Origin: [Pantoea] beijingensis
Lineage (GTDB): Bacteria; Pseudomonadota; Gammaproteobacteria; Enterobacterales; Enterobacteriaceae
Assembly (NCBI RefSeq): GCF_022647505.1
Contig: NZ_CP071409.1
Location: 2,480,001-2,544,000, forward strand
Direction of reading: 5' to 3'
DNA length: 64,000 nt
Shown here one piece after another: positions 54,967 through 64,000 of the stretch. The position numbers and the translations under genes are program-made. Positions within the stretch are counted from its first letter, which is position 1, and each line of letters starts with the position of its first letter. Below the pieces are notes generated by a model. It did no database searches. It was not told the origin of the DNA and was given only the letters and a program-made list of their open reading frames with translations.

Positions 54967-56637
54967 TTAATCCGCCTGACCACGTGCAAGTTCCAGCACG
55001 CGTTTAAACATATTACGCATAACGGAAGGTATTGATTCCGTTCCGCGCTGTGCCGCCTCCAGCGCGACGGCAATTGCCAGCTCAGGCTTGGATGAGCGCT
55101 GTATCGCTTTCGCGATGATGCGCCGTAGATTCATCGGAACACCCGCAGGTAATTGTGCCATACGGTGATAAACATTACTGAAGCCGTGCTTATACAGAAA
55201 GTGCTCCATATCCAGTGCCGGCAACATCGTTAAGTGCAGCGACTCATCCTCTGAAAGATGGTTTAACATGCTGCGTGCGGTCGCCGCATACTTTTTCCCG
55301 GCGTCGTCGCCATCGGTAAGCACATGCCATTCAATTCCCATACGCTGTGCGAACTTAAGTAAAGGCCGTAGGCCAGACTGAGCAAATTCAATGACTTTTA
55401 TGCCCTCGGCTTCAAAATGATAACCACACTGCCTGGCGAGTTCGTTCATCACCCAAACTTCGGTTTCGCCTTCGACCAATAACCAGCAGCGAGCGAACAA
55501 TGACGACGGGCGGCTAAAACGGATGTGAAAAGCGATACGGCGGCTATCTTCCGCGCTCATGCCGCCCGGGCCAATACGCCAGCTTGCCACACGTTGCGAC
55601 TCGCGCACCAGGCGGCATACTTGCTCAACCGGCACCTGCGATAGCAGCTCGGCAGAATTAGTGGTAATGACTTTCTGGATCGGCAATAGCGTGAGTAAAC
55701 CCCATGCAACTGAAAGCATAATCGGGTGCAGTCGCGTCTCTGGATCTTCCACCAGTAATAAAGGTCTTGCATTGGGATCAAGCGCGGTTTCACCACGCGC
55801 ACGGGCCAGCAGGGTAAACATACGAAGCAAGATTAGCTGACGGCTGCGGCTATCCGCATCGGCAATCAATTGATTAAGCGTATTGAGGTGTTGCCATCCC
55901 TGATTGAGTTCACGCGCCTGGGGGGTCATTCGTCCGTTCAGCACTGACTGCTCAGGTTGCTGTAATGAAAAATAGTGAGCCAGCAACTGCTGCATCGTTT
56001 TTAATCCTTCCTGCAGCGCGTGGTCGGTGAGATTTTGTGGTCGGGTGATCAACTCTCGCGTCAGGTTTTCCAACTGCCCGGCGAAGGCTCTCATATCCGG
56101 GATGTTCTTGTACGCCTCATCAGCATCAGCGCGTCCCCGCCGTGTGAAACGAGCATCGCGCAAGCGTAACACCGGCTGCAACCGGACCAGCGCGACGCCC
56201 GCATGCTCCGCGCATTCGTGCGCGATAACGGCGTTGCTGTCGTCGATAAAATCGCGGAGGGTGGTAACCGGGCTACCGGGCTGCCACTCTCCGGTGATGC
56301 ACCAGCGCAACCGATAAAGCGCGCGCTCACCACGTCGCCAGAAGGGCAACAACGCCTGATAAGGCGACATAAGACGTTCATCGAGTTCACTTTCACAAAA
56401 AGTAAAGACTATCTGCACATGGTGCTCGCGCTCATGCTGGTTACCCGGCGGGAAATGAAAGTCATGCAGTGTAAAGCGATAAAGCGTATCCCCCGGTGTT
56501 AGCAACAACGTCAACGCATCCAGCAAGCTCGATTTACCCCAGGCATTTTCACCAATCAGCAGATTGTTATCTTCCAGTGCCAGCGATAATCGATTGATCC
56601 CCCGGAACCCAACAATATTGATATTTTCCAGAAACAT
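54967..56637 (-). CDS. ybjD: OLD-family ATPase/TOPRIM protein YbjD
   Basis: A protein with an N-terminal ABC-type ATPase and a C-terminal TOPRIM nuclease-like domain, the architecture of the OLD (overcoming lysogenisation defect) family; function in enterics not established. The ATG at 56637 (GGAGAAGG upstream, 556 residues) is preferred over 56700. Walker A is GENAWGKSSLLDAL near residue 30, and DPETRLHP is a Walker B-like block. The TOPRIM motif is WLLVEGETEVWV, followed by DGDDAGKKYA, so the acidic metal-binding residues are present. It is divergent from lysO. It is chromosomal core here, not next to a helicase or other defence gene. Confidence 0.88.
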   Translation of the reverse strand: MFLENINIVGFRGINRLSLALEDNNLLIGENAWGKSSLLDALTLLLTPGDTLYRFTLHDFHFPPGNQHEREHHVQIVFTFCESELDERLMSPYQALLPFWRRGERALYRLRWCITGEWQPGSPVTTLRDFIDDSNAVIAHECAEHAGVALVRLQPVLRLRDARFTRRGRADADEAYKNIPDMRAFAGQLENLTRELITRPQNLTDHALQEGLKTMQQLLAHYFSLQQPEQSVLNGRMTPQARELNQGWQHLNTLNQLIADADSRSRQLILLRMFTLLARARGETALDPNARPLLLVEDPETRLHPIMLSVAWGLLTLLPIQKVITTNSAELLSQVPVEQVCRLVRESQRVASWRIGPGGMSAEDSRRIAFHIRFSRPSSLFARCWLLVEGETEVWVMNELARQCGYHFEAEGIKVIEFAQSGLRPLLKFAQRMGIEWHVLTDGDDAGKKYAATARSMLNHLSEDESLHLTMLPALDMEHFLYKHGFSNVYHRMAQLPAGVPMNLRRIIAKAIQRSSKPELAIAVALEAAQRGTESIPSVMRNMFKRVLELARGQAD

Positions 56638-56776
56638 AAGCGACCTTCTCCGCGACTTTACTTGAGGATGATCGTTACCCGCCGATCGGTCAAGCTGCAA
56701 ACATGAACAATGCTTTACTCAACGGTTATTTTTAGCTAGCGTTGCCACACTTTTGCTTAAGGGACTAACGGCCACA

Positions 56777-57676
56777 ATGTATTCAGGATTACTCATCATT
56801 CTTCTGCCACTGGTCATGGGATATCTTGTTCCCTCCCGGGGCCCCGCGCTGTTGCGATTAGTCAACCAGCTATTAAGCAGCATGGTCTACGTTATTCTGT
56901 TTTTTATGGGCATTGGGCTCGCTTTTCTGGATAACCTTAGCCGCAATTTGTTGGCGATACTTCATTACTCGGCGGTCAGCGTTATTTGCATTATGACTTG
57001 TAGCCTGCTGGCTCTGGCCTTACTCGAAAAACGCCGTCCCTGGCATCATCCACACAAGAAGGAAAAGTTACCCTCACGAATACATATGGCGCTGGACTCA
57101 CTGAAACTTTGCGGCGTATTAGTGAGTGGTTTTCTGTTAGGACTGAGCGATTGGGCGCCGCTGCATTTTGCCCCGCGCGCCAGTGAATACGCGCTCTATT
57201 TCCTACTGTTTCTGGTGGGACTCCAGCTGCGCGGTAGCGGTATGTCCCTGCGTCAAATTCTGCTTAATCGTCGCGGTACACTGGTGGCGATGGTCGCCTG
57301 TTTTGGCGCCTTGACGGGCGGATTGTTAACGGCACTGCTGCTTGGCTTACCGCTAAAGACCGGTTTAGCCATAGCCTCTGGTTTTGGTTGGTATTCACTC
57401 TCCGGTATTATGATGACGGAGGCCTTTGGCCCGGTGATTGGCAGCGCGGCTTTTTTTAGCGATCTCATACGTGAACTGCTGGCTATTATGCTAATTCCTG
57501 GCTTGATACAGACGCATCGCTCCATGGCACTTGGCATCAGCGGCGCAACCTCAATGGATTTTACGCTGCCAGTATTGCAACGCAGTGGCGGTATTGAAAT
57601 CGTTCCTGCCGCTATCGTACATGGCTTTATACTTAGTCTGCTGGCTCCCTTGCTCATCGCTTTATTCTCCACTTAA
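56777..57676 (+). CDS. lysO: Lysine exporter LysO
   Basis: An inner-membrane exporter (former ybjE) that removes lysine and the toxic analogue thialysine. With the ATG at 56777 the protein is 299 residues, equal to E. coli, starting MYSGLLIILLPLVMGYLVP; a TTG at 56753 is less likely. About eight membrane segments are visible. Conserved blocks are FFMGIGLAFLDNL, ASGFGWYSLSG and GATSMDFTLPVLQ. In E. coli its expression responds to lysine through ArgP; I see no clear site. It lies upstream of hcp in the same direction, and aqpZ is absent. Confidence 0.93.
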   Translation: MYSGLLIILLPLVMGYLVPSRGPALLRLVNQLLSSMVYVILFFMGIGLAFLDNLSRNLLAILHYSAVSVICIMTCSLLALALLEKRRPWHHPHKKEKLPSRIHMALDSLKLCGVLVSGFLLGLSDWAPLHFAPRASEYALYFLLFLVGLQLRGSGMSLRQILLNRRGTLVAMVACFGALTGGLLTALLLGLPLKTGLAIASGFGWYSLSGIMMTEAFGPVIGSAAFFSDLIRELLAIMLIPGLIQTHRSMALGISGATSMDFTLPVLQRSGGIEIVPAAIVHGFILSLLAPLLIALFST

Positions 57677-57687
57677 CCTTAAGGGAT

Positions 57688-57701
57688 TTGAGCAAGATCA
57701 A
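57688..57701 (+). promoter_or_regulatory. FNR-binding site of hcp-hcr
   Basis: TTGAG-CAAG-ATCAA matches TTGAT-N4-ATCAA at nine of ten positions. It lies about 98 bases before the hcp ATG, fitting the class I FNR site known upstream of E. coli hcp. Confidence 0.7.
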
Positions 57702-57755
57702 AGCTCATCGTGTTTTTTGCAGTAACCGCTTTCGCTCGTTAGCTCTTTCGCTTTA

Positions 57756-57778
57756 AAGTTGCATTACAAATACAACTT
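57756..57778 (+). promoter_or_regulatory. NsrR-binding site of hcp-hcr
   Basis: AAGTTGCATTA-C-AAATACAACTT, an 11-1-11 near-palindrome resembling the NsrR consensus (AAGATGCATTT-N-AAATGCATCTT), extended outward by TTTA/TAAA. It ends 14 bases before the ATG. NsrR, a nitric-oxide-sensing repressor, controls hcp in E. coli. Confidence 0.75.
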
Positions 57779-57792
57779 TAAAGGACAACACG

Positions 57793-59439
57793 ATGTTTTG
57801 TATTCAATGTGAGCAAACAATTCGTACTCCCACCGGAAGTGGTTGTTCTTACGCACAAGGAATGTGTGGTAAAACGGCGGAAACGTCCGACTTACAGGAT
57901 TTATTGATCGCTGTACTGCAAGGGCTTTCCGCCTGGGCTTTAGAAGCACGGCGTCACGGCATAATCATTCATGATATTGACAGCTTTGCACCCAGAGCTT
58001 TTTTTGCCACCCTGACGAATGTGAATTTTGATTCACAGCGCATCATCAACTATGCCCACACTGCGGTTCATTACCGCCAACAACTTCAGGCCCGCTGTCG
58101 TGAGATCGCCCCTTCCGCTTCTCTTGCCCATCCGTTGGCGGATCTGGCACTTAATAGCCGTGATATACAGACATTACAGCAGCAGGCAGCGGACTATGCG
58201 CTGAATCGCGGCGAAGATAATAATGATATTCTCGGCGTACGTCTGCTGTGCTTATATGGCCTAAAAGGCGCAGCGGCCTATATGGAACACGCCCATGTGC
58301 ATGGCCGTTATGACAATGCCATTTACCAGCAATACCACGAGATTATGGCCTGGTTAGGTACGCAGCCTGATGAGCTGAATGAGCTACTGGAAAGGGCCAT
58401 GCAAATTGGCAAAATGAATTTCGCCATTATGGCCATGCTGGACGAGGCGCAAACCACAACGTATGGCAACCCGATCCCCGTATCGGTCAACGTTCGCCCC
58501 GTTGCTGGTAAAGCCATTTTGATTTCTGGCCACGACTTGAAAGATTTGCAACTGTTGCTGGAACAAACTGCCGGTAGCGGTATTAACGTCTACACACACG
58601 GCGAAATGTTGCCGGCTCACGGTTATCCCGAGCTAAAAAAATATTCGCACCTCGTGGGTAATTACGGCAGTGGCTGGCAAAACCAACAGGAAGAGTTCGC
58701 TCGTTTTCCTGGCCCAATTGTGATGACATCAAACTGCATTATTAATCCGTTTGCAGGCGATTATCAGACGCGGATCTGGACACGCAGTATCGTCGGTTGG
58801 CCGGGTGTCAATCATCTACCAGATGATAACTTTACCCCTGTTATTGAACAAGCACACAGCCTGCCCGGCTTCCCATGGAGCGAGATCCCCCACAACATCA
58901 CCGTGGGATTTGGCCGCAAAGTGTTACAGGATGCCTGCGACACTCTGATCGATTTGGTCGCGCAGAAAAAATTACGACATGTTTTTCTGATTGGCGGCTG
59001 CGATGGCAGCCGCGAGCAGCGTAGTTATTTCACCGACCTCGCCACCGCCGTTCCCAACGATTGCCTGATCCTGACGTTGGCCTGTGGAAAATACCGCTTT
59101 AACAAACTCGATTTTGGCACGCTTGAGGGGCTACCACGCCTTCTGGATGTAGGGCAATGCAACGACAGCTATGCCGCCATCATGCTGGCAGTGAAACTGG
59201 CCGAAAAACTGAAGTGTGGCGTTAACGAGCTGCCTTTGTCGCTGATACTCTCCTGGTTTGAGCAAAAAGCGATTGTGGTACTGCTGACGTTGCTGTCCCT
59301 CGGAGTGAAAAATATTCGAACTGGCCCAACCGCCCCTGCTTTCCTCAGTGAAAATGTCATGGCGCTGCTGCAACGCGAATTTGGTTTACAACCCGTCACC
59401 GGCGTTGAAAACGATCTCGACACTATTTTGCTGCACTAA
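57793..59439 (+). CDS. hcp: Hybrid-cluster protein (hydroxylamine/NO reductase)
   Basis: A cytoplasmic iron-sulphur enzyme with a hybrid Fe-S-O cluster that reduces nitric oxide at low levels and protects anaerobic cells from nitrosative stress; it also S-nitrosylates proteins. The 548-residue protein starts [20 protein letters not shown] with the enterobacterial N-terminal cysteine pattern C3-x2-C6-x11-C18-x6-C25 for a [2Fe-2S] cluster. Hybrid-cluster ligands fall in [22 protein letters not shown] and [23 protein letters not shown]. It is followed by its reductase hcr after 10 bases. Confidence 0.97.
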   Translation: MFCIQCEQTIRTPTGSGCSYAQGMCGKTAETSDLQDLLIAVLQGLSAWALEARRHGIIIHDIDSFAPRAFFATLTNVNFDSQRIINYAHTAVHYRQQLQARCREIAPSASLAHPLADLALNSRDIQTLQQQAADYALNRGEDNNDILGVRLLCLYGLKGAAAYMEHAHVHGRYDNAIYQQYHEIMAWLGTQPDELNELLERAMQIGKMNFAIMAMLDEAQTTTYGNPIPVSVNVRPVAGKAILISGHDLKDLQLLLEQTAGSGINVYTHGEMLPAHGYPELKKYSHLVGNYGSGWQNQQEEFARFPGPIVMTSNCIINPFAGDYQTRIWTRSIVGWPGVNHLPDDNFTPVIEQAHSLPGFPWSEIPHNITVGFGRKVLQDACDTLIDLVAQKKLRHVFLIGGCDGSREQRSYFTDLATAVPNDCLILTLACGKYRFNKLDFGTLEGLPRLLDVGQCNDSYAAIMLAVKLAEKLKCGVNELPLSLILSWFEQKAIVVLLTLLSLGVKNIRTGPTAPAFLSENVMALLQREFGLQPVTGVENDLDTILLH

Positions 59440-59449
59440 GGAGACGACA

Positions 59450-60436
59450 ATGCCATCTCATTCTCTTTGCCCGTGGCGTATGCAGGTTCACCACATACAG
59501 CAGGAAACCCCTGATGTCTGGACCCTCTCGCTAATTAATCATGATTTTTATTGCTGGCAAGCCGGTCAGTTTGCGCTGGTAAAAGTTGCAAAATCTGATC
59601 GGTTACGTGCCTATACCTTGTCATCAACCCCAGGTCAGAGTGAGTTTATCACGCTGACCGTACGCCACATTAACGGCGGGAAGGGCTCCGGCTGGCTCAC
59701 GCAGGAAATTAAAGTTGGTGATTACATCTGGCTATCCGATCCTCAGGGCGAATTTACCTGTGAAAAACATCCATCAAGTCACTATTTGATGCTATCTGCC
59801 GGCTGCGGCATCACCCCCATTATGTCAATGTGCCGCTGGTTACATCATCATCACCAGGAAAGCAGTGTTAAGCTCATTTACTGCATCCGCTCACGGCGTG
59901 ATGCGATATTTTATCAGCAACTGATTGCGCTACAGCCCTGGCTCGATCTGACATTTATCATGGAGGATGAACCCACAGAGGCCCTGCCAGAAGGAAGGTT
60001 GACGCAACGCTACCTCAATATACAGGTGCCTGATATAGCCAAACGTACCGTCATGATTTGTGGCCCACAGGTCTGGATGGAGCAGGTAGAGGGCTTCTCT
60101 CGTTCGCTTGGCGCAAACGAAATATGGCAGGAGCGGTTTACACCCGTCGCCACTGATGCGATCGACGAGGATGGCGAATCTTACTCGTTGCGCTCATCAA
60201 CACATCCGCGCGCTGTTTCTTTTCCTGCCGGCGCAACGCTGCTGGCCGCGATGGAAAAAAATCATCTGCCTGTCGAGAGTGCCTGCCGCTCTGGCGTCTG
60301 CGGCTGCTGTAAAACTCAAGTCGTGCGTGGCGAGTATAAAACGCAAAGTACACAAACCCTGACTCATGAAGAGATCGCCGCGGGCTACGTGCTGGCATGC
60401 AGTTGCATACCGGCCAGTGATATCGAACTGGCCTAA
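59450..60436 (+). CDS. hcr: NADH oxidoreductase Hcr
   Basis: Supplies electrons from NADH to Hcp. The 328-residue protein has an N-terminal FAD domain (RAYTLSSTPGQSEFITLTV), an NAD domain (LSAGCGITPIMSM), and a C-terminal plant-type [2Fe-2S] ferredoxin domain with ACRSGVCGCCKTQV and a fourth cysteine in LACSC. The ATG at 59450 has AAGGAGACGACA just before it; a longer frame inside hcp is a shadow. It forms a two-gene operon with hcp under the NsrR/FNR region. Confidence 0.96.
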   Translation: MPSHSLCPWRMQVHHIQQETPDVWTLSLINHDFYCWQAGQFALVKVAKSDRLRAYTLSSTPGQSEFITLTVRHINGGKGSGWLTQEIKVGDYIWLSDPQGEFTCEKHPSSHYLMLSAGCGITPIMSMCRWLHHHHQESSVKLIYCIRSRRDAIFYQQLIALQPWLDLTFIMEDEPTEALPEGRLTQRYLNIQVPDIAKRTVMICGPQVWMEQVEGFSRSLGANEIWQERFTPVATDAIDEDGESYSLRSSTHPRAVSFPAGATLLAAMEKNHLPVESACRSGVCGCCKTQVVRGEYKTQSTQTLTHEEIAAGYVLACSCIPASDIELA

Positions 60437-60499
60437 TCGGCTGGGTGCGAGGTCTACACCGGCCTCGCACAGGCAACACCTCGTTTTCTGACTTCTCGA

Positions 60500-60506
60500 C
60501 TATGCT
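60500..60506 (+). promoter_or_regulatory. Sigma-S-like -10 of poxB
   Basis: CTATGCT matches the sigma-S -10 consensus CTAYRCT and is followed by T-rich sequence. poxB is sigma-S-dependent in E. coli. The leader would be about 130 bases. Confidence 0.5.
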
Positions 60507-60645
60507 TTTTGTGACGCAATAAGCGAAATAACACCTTGCGGATGATGGACACAGATACGGCACATCCACCACTGCAGCCTGAAGGATGACCTCTCTTTCA
60601 CGCGAGGGGAACGATAGCTTTCTGCACGAAAAAGGAGTCAGAAGT

Positions 60646-62367
60646 ATGAAACAAACTGTAGCTGCCCTGGTCGCAAAAACATTAGAAAGCGCGGGTGTAA
60701 AACGCATTTGGGGCGTAACCGGCGATTCACTCAACGGGTTAAGCGACAGCCTGAACCGTATGGGCACCATTGAATGGATGCCGACCCGCCATGAGGAGGT
60801 TGCTGCCTTTGCAGCCGGGGCTGAGGCCCATATCAGTGGAGAGTTAGCTGTGTGTGCGGGCTCCTGCGGGCCAGGTAACCTGCATTTGATTAACGGTCTG
60901 TTTGATTGTCATCGTAACCACGTACCCGTACTGGCGATTGCCGCTCATATACCCTCCAGTGAGATCGGCAGTGGTTATTTCCAGGAAACCCATCCAACTG
61001 AACTGTTTCGCGAATGTAGCCATTACTGTGAACTCGTCACTAATCCCGAGCAACTTCCTCAAGTTTTGGGTATCGCGATGCGCAAAGCTATTTTGAACCG
61101 AGGCGTTTCCGTTGTGGTGTTACCGGGCGATGTCGCACTAAAACCTGCGCCAGAAGATGCAACCTCTAACTGGTATCCACCTCAGCACCCGATTATTCAA
61201 CCTAACCAAAGTGAGCTTGCCAGGCTGGCACATGTCCTGAATGAAGCCCGCAATATTACATTAATGTGCGGCAGCGGCTGCGCAGATGCGCACGATGAGG
61301 TGGTGCAACTGGCTGCCACGTTAAAAGCCCCGGTGGTGCATGCGCTGCGGGGAAAAGAACATATTGAATATGACAATCCCTACAGCGTGGGCATGACCGG
61401 ACTGATCGGCTTTTCATCGGGCTACCATGCGATGATGAACGCCGATACGCTGGTATTACTCGGCACGCAATTTCCCTACCGTGCTTTTTATCCAGCCGAT
61501 GCACATATCATTCAGATCGACATCAACCCCGGCAGTATTGGCGCACACTGCCACGTTGATATGGCGTTAATAGGCGATGTTAAAAGCACGCTGACGGCGC
61601 TGTTACCGCAGCTTGAAAACAAAGTTGAACGTGATTTCCTGGATAAAGCGCTGGAACATTATGCAGATGCGCGCAAAGGACTTGATGATTTAGCAACCGC
61701 CAATGATAAGCAGGCGATCCACCCGCAATATCTTGCACAGCAGATCAGCCACTACGCCAGCGATGATGCCATATTTACCTGTGATGTCGGTACGCCAACG
61801 GTATGGGCAGCGCGTTATCTGAAAATGAATGGTAAACGACGCCTGCTAGGCTCGTTCAGCCACGGTTCTATGGCCAATGCGATGCCGCAGGCGCTGGGCG
61901 CGCAGTCACTCAATCGTCAGCGGCAAGTCATTTCACTCAGTGGTGACGGTGGTTTCACAATGCTGATGGGCGATTTCCTTTCGGTAGCACAGCTTAAGTT
62001 ACCGATAAAGATCGTGGTATTTAATAACAGTGTGTTGGGATTTGTCTCAATGGAAATGAAGGCTGGCGGCTACCTGACCGACGGGACTGAACTGGAGAAT
62101 CCAGATTTTGCCGCTATTGCGCAAGCCTGTGGCGTCAAAGGCATTCGCGTAGAGAAAGCCTCTGAACTCAACGGCGCGCTGGAAGAGATGTTCGCGCACG
62201 AGGGGCCAGTCCTACTGGATGTCATCACCGCGACGGAAGAGTTAGCAATGCCGCCACAAATTAAAATGGAACAGGCAAAAGGATTCAGTCTTTATATGCT
62301 ACGCGCGATTATCAGCGGGCGCGGCGATGAAGTGGTTGAACTGGCGAAAACCAACTGGCTACGGTAA
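60646..62367 (+). CDS. poxB: Pyruvate:ubiquinone oxidoreductase PoxB
   Basis: A peripheral membrane TPP/FAD enzyme that oxidises pyruvate to acetate and CO2, feeding electrons to ubiquinone, mainly in stationary phase. The 573-residue protein (ATG at 60646, AAAGGAG upstream) has [13 protein letters not shown] with the TPP-activating glutamate, the FAD middle domain, and the TPP motif [12 protein letters not shown] ... VVFNN. The C-terminal 20-odd residues, [19 protein letters not shown]..., are the amphipathic lipid-activated peptide. It lies after hcr (209-base gap) and before ltaE. Confidence 0.97.
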   Translation: MKQTVAALVAKTLESAGVKRIWGVTGDSLNGLSDSLNRMGTIEWMPTRHEEVAAFAAGAEAHISGELAVCAGSCGPGNLHLINGLFDCHRNHVPVLAIAAHIPSSEIGSGYFQETHPTELFRECSHYCELVTNPEQLPQVLGIAMRKAILNRGVSVVVLPGDVALKPAPEDATSNWYPPQHPIIQPNQSELARLAHVLNEARNITLMCGSGCADAHDEVVQLAATLKAPVVHALRGKEHIEYDNPYSVGMTGLIGFSSGYHAMMNADTLVLLGTQFPYRAFYPADAHIIQIDINPGSIGAHCHVDMALIGDVKSTLTALLPQLENKVERDFLDKALEHYADARKGLDDLATANDKQAIHPQYLAQQISHYASDDAIFTCDVGTPTVWAARYLKMNGKRRLLGSFSHGSMANAMPQALGAQSLNRQRQVISLSGDGGFTMLMGDFLSVAQLKLPIKIVVFNNSVLGFVSMEMKAGGYLTDGTELENPDFAAIAQACGVKGIRVEKASELNGALEEMFAHEGPVLLDVITATEELAMPPQIKMEQAKGFSLYMLRAIISGRGDEVVELAKTNWLR

Positions 62368-62449
62368 AACTGTACTCAGCCATATTGCCAATTTATCCGG
62401 AGCGCGCGCTCACGCGTTACCAGCAATCTGACGATCCGTTTTTATTTTT

Positions 62450-62470
62450 GGGCGCTGCGGCGCCCGTTTT
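62450..62470 (+). terminator. Terminator of poxB
   Basis: GGGCGC-TGCG-GCGCCC followed by GTTTT. It lies 82 bases past the poxB stop and just before ltaE, so ltaE may be partly read through or have its own promoter. Confidence 0.75.
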
Positions 62471-62486
62471 GATCAGGAGAAGCTCA

Positions 62487-63488
62487 GTGATTGATTTACG
62501 CAGTGACACAGTAACCCGTCCAGATGCCGCGATGCTGGCAGCAATGATGTCGGCGGAAACGGGCGATGATGTCTATGGTGATGACCCAACAGTGAACGCG
62601 CTTGAAGCTGAAGCCGCTCGATTAAGCGGGAAAGAGGCCGCGCTGTTTCTTCCCTCAGGTACTCAAGCAAATCTTGTCGCCTTACTCAGCCATTGCCAGC
62701 GCGGTGAGGAATATATCGTTGGCCAGCAGGCCCATAATTACAAATATGAAGCCGGTGGGGCAGCAGTACTTGGCAGCATCCAGCCTCAACCGATTGATGC
62801 TTCGGCGGATGGCACTTTACCGTTGGATGTGGTGGCATCGGTGATTAAACCTGACGATATACACTTCGCCCGAACCAAACTACTTAGTATTGAAAACACC
62901 CATAACGGCAAAGTATTACCACTGGCGTGGCTTCAGCAGGCGTGGGAATTCACTCGTGAACGTCAGTTAGCGCTGCATATAGATGGCGCACGTATTTTTA
63001 ATGCGGCTGTTGCGCTGAATGTGCCACTGGAGTCCATTAGCCGTTACTGCGATACCCTGACTATCTGCCTGTCAAAAGGGCTTGGCGCGCCGGTAGGCTC
63101 AATACTCTGCGGGCCCGCCACCTACATTCAGCAGGCCCGCCGCTGGCGAAAAATGACCGGTGGAGGCATGCGCCAGGCAGGCATTCTTGCGGCTGCCGGG
63201 TTATACGCACTGGCGAACAATGTTACACGATTAAAAGAGGATCATGACAATGCTGCATGGCTGGCAGCCGAGCTGGAGGGTATTGGCGCGGAGGTTTTGC
63301 GTCAGGATACCAATATGCTATTCATTCGCATGTCCGGGCAAAAAGCAGTCTTACTGAAAAGCTATATGAAACAGCGAGGTATTCTGATTTCTACCGGCGC
63401 GATTACCCGTTTAGTCACGCATCTTGACGTTGATCGTCATGCGCTGGAAACACTGGTTTCACACTGGAAGGCTTTTACCGCAGCCTGA
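62487..63488 (+). CDS. ltaE: Low-specificity L-threonine aldolase
   Basis: A PLP enzyme that splits L-threonine or L-allo-threonine into glycine and acetaldehyde. I chose the GTG at 62487: it follows AGGAGAAGCTCA and gives MIDLRSDTVTRPDAAML, the exact family start, with 333 residues as in E. coli; the longer frame from 62385 runs through the poxB terminator. The PLP lysine is in ICLSKGLGAPVGS, with HIDGARIFNA supplying the cofactor aspartate and RKMTGGGMRQAG following. In E. coli ybjT and ybjS follow; here amiD does. Confidence 0.96.
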   Translation: MIDLRSDTVTRPDAAMLAAMMSAETGDDVYGDDPTVNALEAEAARLSGKEAALFLPSGTQANLVALLSHCQRGEEYIVGQQAHNYKYEAGGAAVLGSIQPQPIDASADGTLPLDVVASVIKPDDIHFARTKLLSIENTHNGKVLPLAWLQQAWEFTRERQLALHIDGARIFNAAVALNVPLESISRYCDTLTICLSKGLGAPVGSILCGPATYIQQARRWRKMTGGGMRQAGILAAAGLYALANNVTRLKEDHDNAAWLAAELEGIGAEVLRQDTNMLFIRMSGQKAVLLKSYMKQRGILISTGAITRLVTHLDVDRHALETLVSHWKAFTAA

Positions 63489-63519
63489 TGCTATCAGGCA
63501 GTGACAGCAGTGCCGGACG

Positions 63520-64000
63520 CTATATTCTTGTAGGATATTTTTCCAACAGCGCCTCAGCAATGGCTTCGGTTTCTGCATCCGGCAGACCACGGTAGTCCGC
63601 CGGACGGAAATGCATCTGAAATGCAGCGATCACTTTTTGCTGCTGCCGCGGCGTCATATCTGGCGTGACGTCGTAGCCATAACGCGCCAGCACGTCGAGT
63701 ACATCCGCCACCGGCACGCTCTCTCCAGGGGCACGTCCATTGAGCCAAAACTGCACCCTATCAGCATCAGGCCAGGCACCGATGCCCGCATCAGCTAGTT
63801 GTTGCCAGGGGAACAGCGGGCCAGGATCCTGTTTGCGCTGTGGCGCAATATCGCTGTGACCGACAATATTCGATGGTTCGATGCCGTAGCGCGCGACAAT
63901 ATCCGGGATCAATCGTTGCAGTACGGCAATTTGTTGGGCGGTAAAAGGTGCCCAGCGCACCCCTTCCATTGTACGGTAGTAGCCATCATTGACAATTTCA
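63520..64000 (-). CDS. amiD: N-acetylmuramoyl-L-alanine amidase AmiD, C-terminal part
   Basis: An outer-membrane lipoprotein amidase (former ybjR) that cleaves the bond between muramic acid and L-alanine, including in anhydro-muropeptides. The window holds the last 159 codons; the gene runs off the right edge on the minus strand, in frame through EIVNDGYYRT. Visible are the last zinc ligands of the Amidase_2 domain in IVGHSDIAPQRKQDPG, FPWQQLADAGIGAWPD, and a C-terminal peptidoglycan-binding domain (YGYDVTPDMTPRQQQKVIAAF). It converges with ltaE across 31 bases. Confidence 0.93.
   Translation of the reverse strand, partial: EIVNDGYYRTMEGVRWAPFTAQQIAVLQRLIPDIVARYGIEPSNIVGHSDIAPQRKQDPGPLFPWQQLADAGIGAWPDADRVQFWLNGRAPGESVPVADVLDVLARYGYDVTPDMTPRQQQKVIAAFQMHFRPADYRGLPDAETEAIAEALLEKYPTRI

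Overview
This window is a run of conserved chromosomal genes from an enteric gammaproteobacterium (order Enterobacterales). The evidence is the nearly complete MukBEF operon, OmpF porin, Lrp, FtsK with a TTG start, the cydDC/trxB/lrp/ftsK/lolA/rarA/serS block and the focA-pflB-pflA block, all in the order I know from Escherichia coli K-12. The proteins are clearly orthologous to E. coli but many surface or linker regions differ (OmpF loops, LdtD N-terminus, FtsK linker, YcbJ). Several genes found between these neighbours in E. coli are missing: ycaL, ycaP, dmsABC/ycaC/ycaM, tRNA-Ser serW, macAB/ybjX, aqpZ and ybjST. The source is therefore not E. coli itself. An Erwiniaceae-like or other non-Escherichia enteric is plausible, but I cannot fix the genus.

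Layout. 1-3030: end of asnS, then ompF with its OmpR/MicF control region, then aspC. 3033-16553 is mostly on the minus strand: the metallo-hydrolase ycbL, the cell-wall pair mepK and ldtD, mukB-mukE-mukF-cmoM with ATGA overlaps, elyC on the plus strand, then ycbJ, kdsB and ycaR. 16657-23044 (minus): ycaQ, lpxK, msbA, comEC. 23240-28825 (minus): ihfB, rpsA, cmk, aroA, serC. 29329-35717 (plus): ycaO, focA, pflB, pflA. 35773-44906 (minus): ycaD, serS, rarA, lolA, ftsK, lrp. 45424-51442 (plus): trxB, cydD, cydC, aat, infA. 51631-54286 (minus): clpA, clpS. 54612 to the end: cspD(+), ybjD(-), lysO(+), hcp-hcr(+), poxB(+), ltaE(+) and the C-terminal part of amiD(-).

Functional themes. Envelope: OmpF, LdtD/MepK peptidoglycan remodelling, KdsB/LpxK/MsbA lipopolysaccharide supply and flipping, LolA, ElyC, AmiD. 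Chromosome: MukBEF, FtsK, RarA, IHF-beta, YcaQ glycosylase. Anaerobic and microaerobic energy: FocA/PflB/PflA behind an FNR-type site, CydDC for cytochrome bd, Hcp/Hcr behind NsrR- and FNR-type sites, PoxB with a sigma-S-like -10. Translation and proteolysis: S1, IF-1, SerRS, AsnRS, and the N-degron set Aat, ClpS, ClpA. Amino acids: AspC, SerC, AroA, LtaE, Lrp, LysO.

I found no phage, transposon, CRISPR array, toxin-antitoxin pair, tRNA or rRNA, and no convincing unknown system. The items most worth a second look are a possible 42-codon small gene between lrp and trxB, a hairpin-rich infA leader, a long perfect inverted repeat after mukB, and a palindrome upstream of ycaQ. All statements about other genomes are from memory, not from searches.
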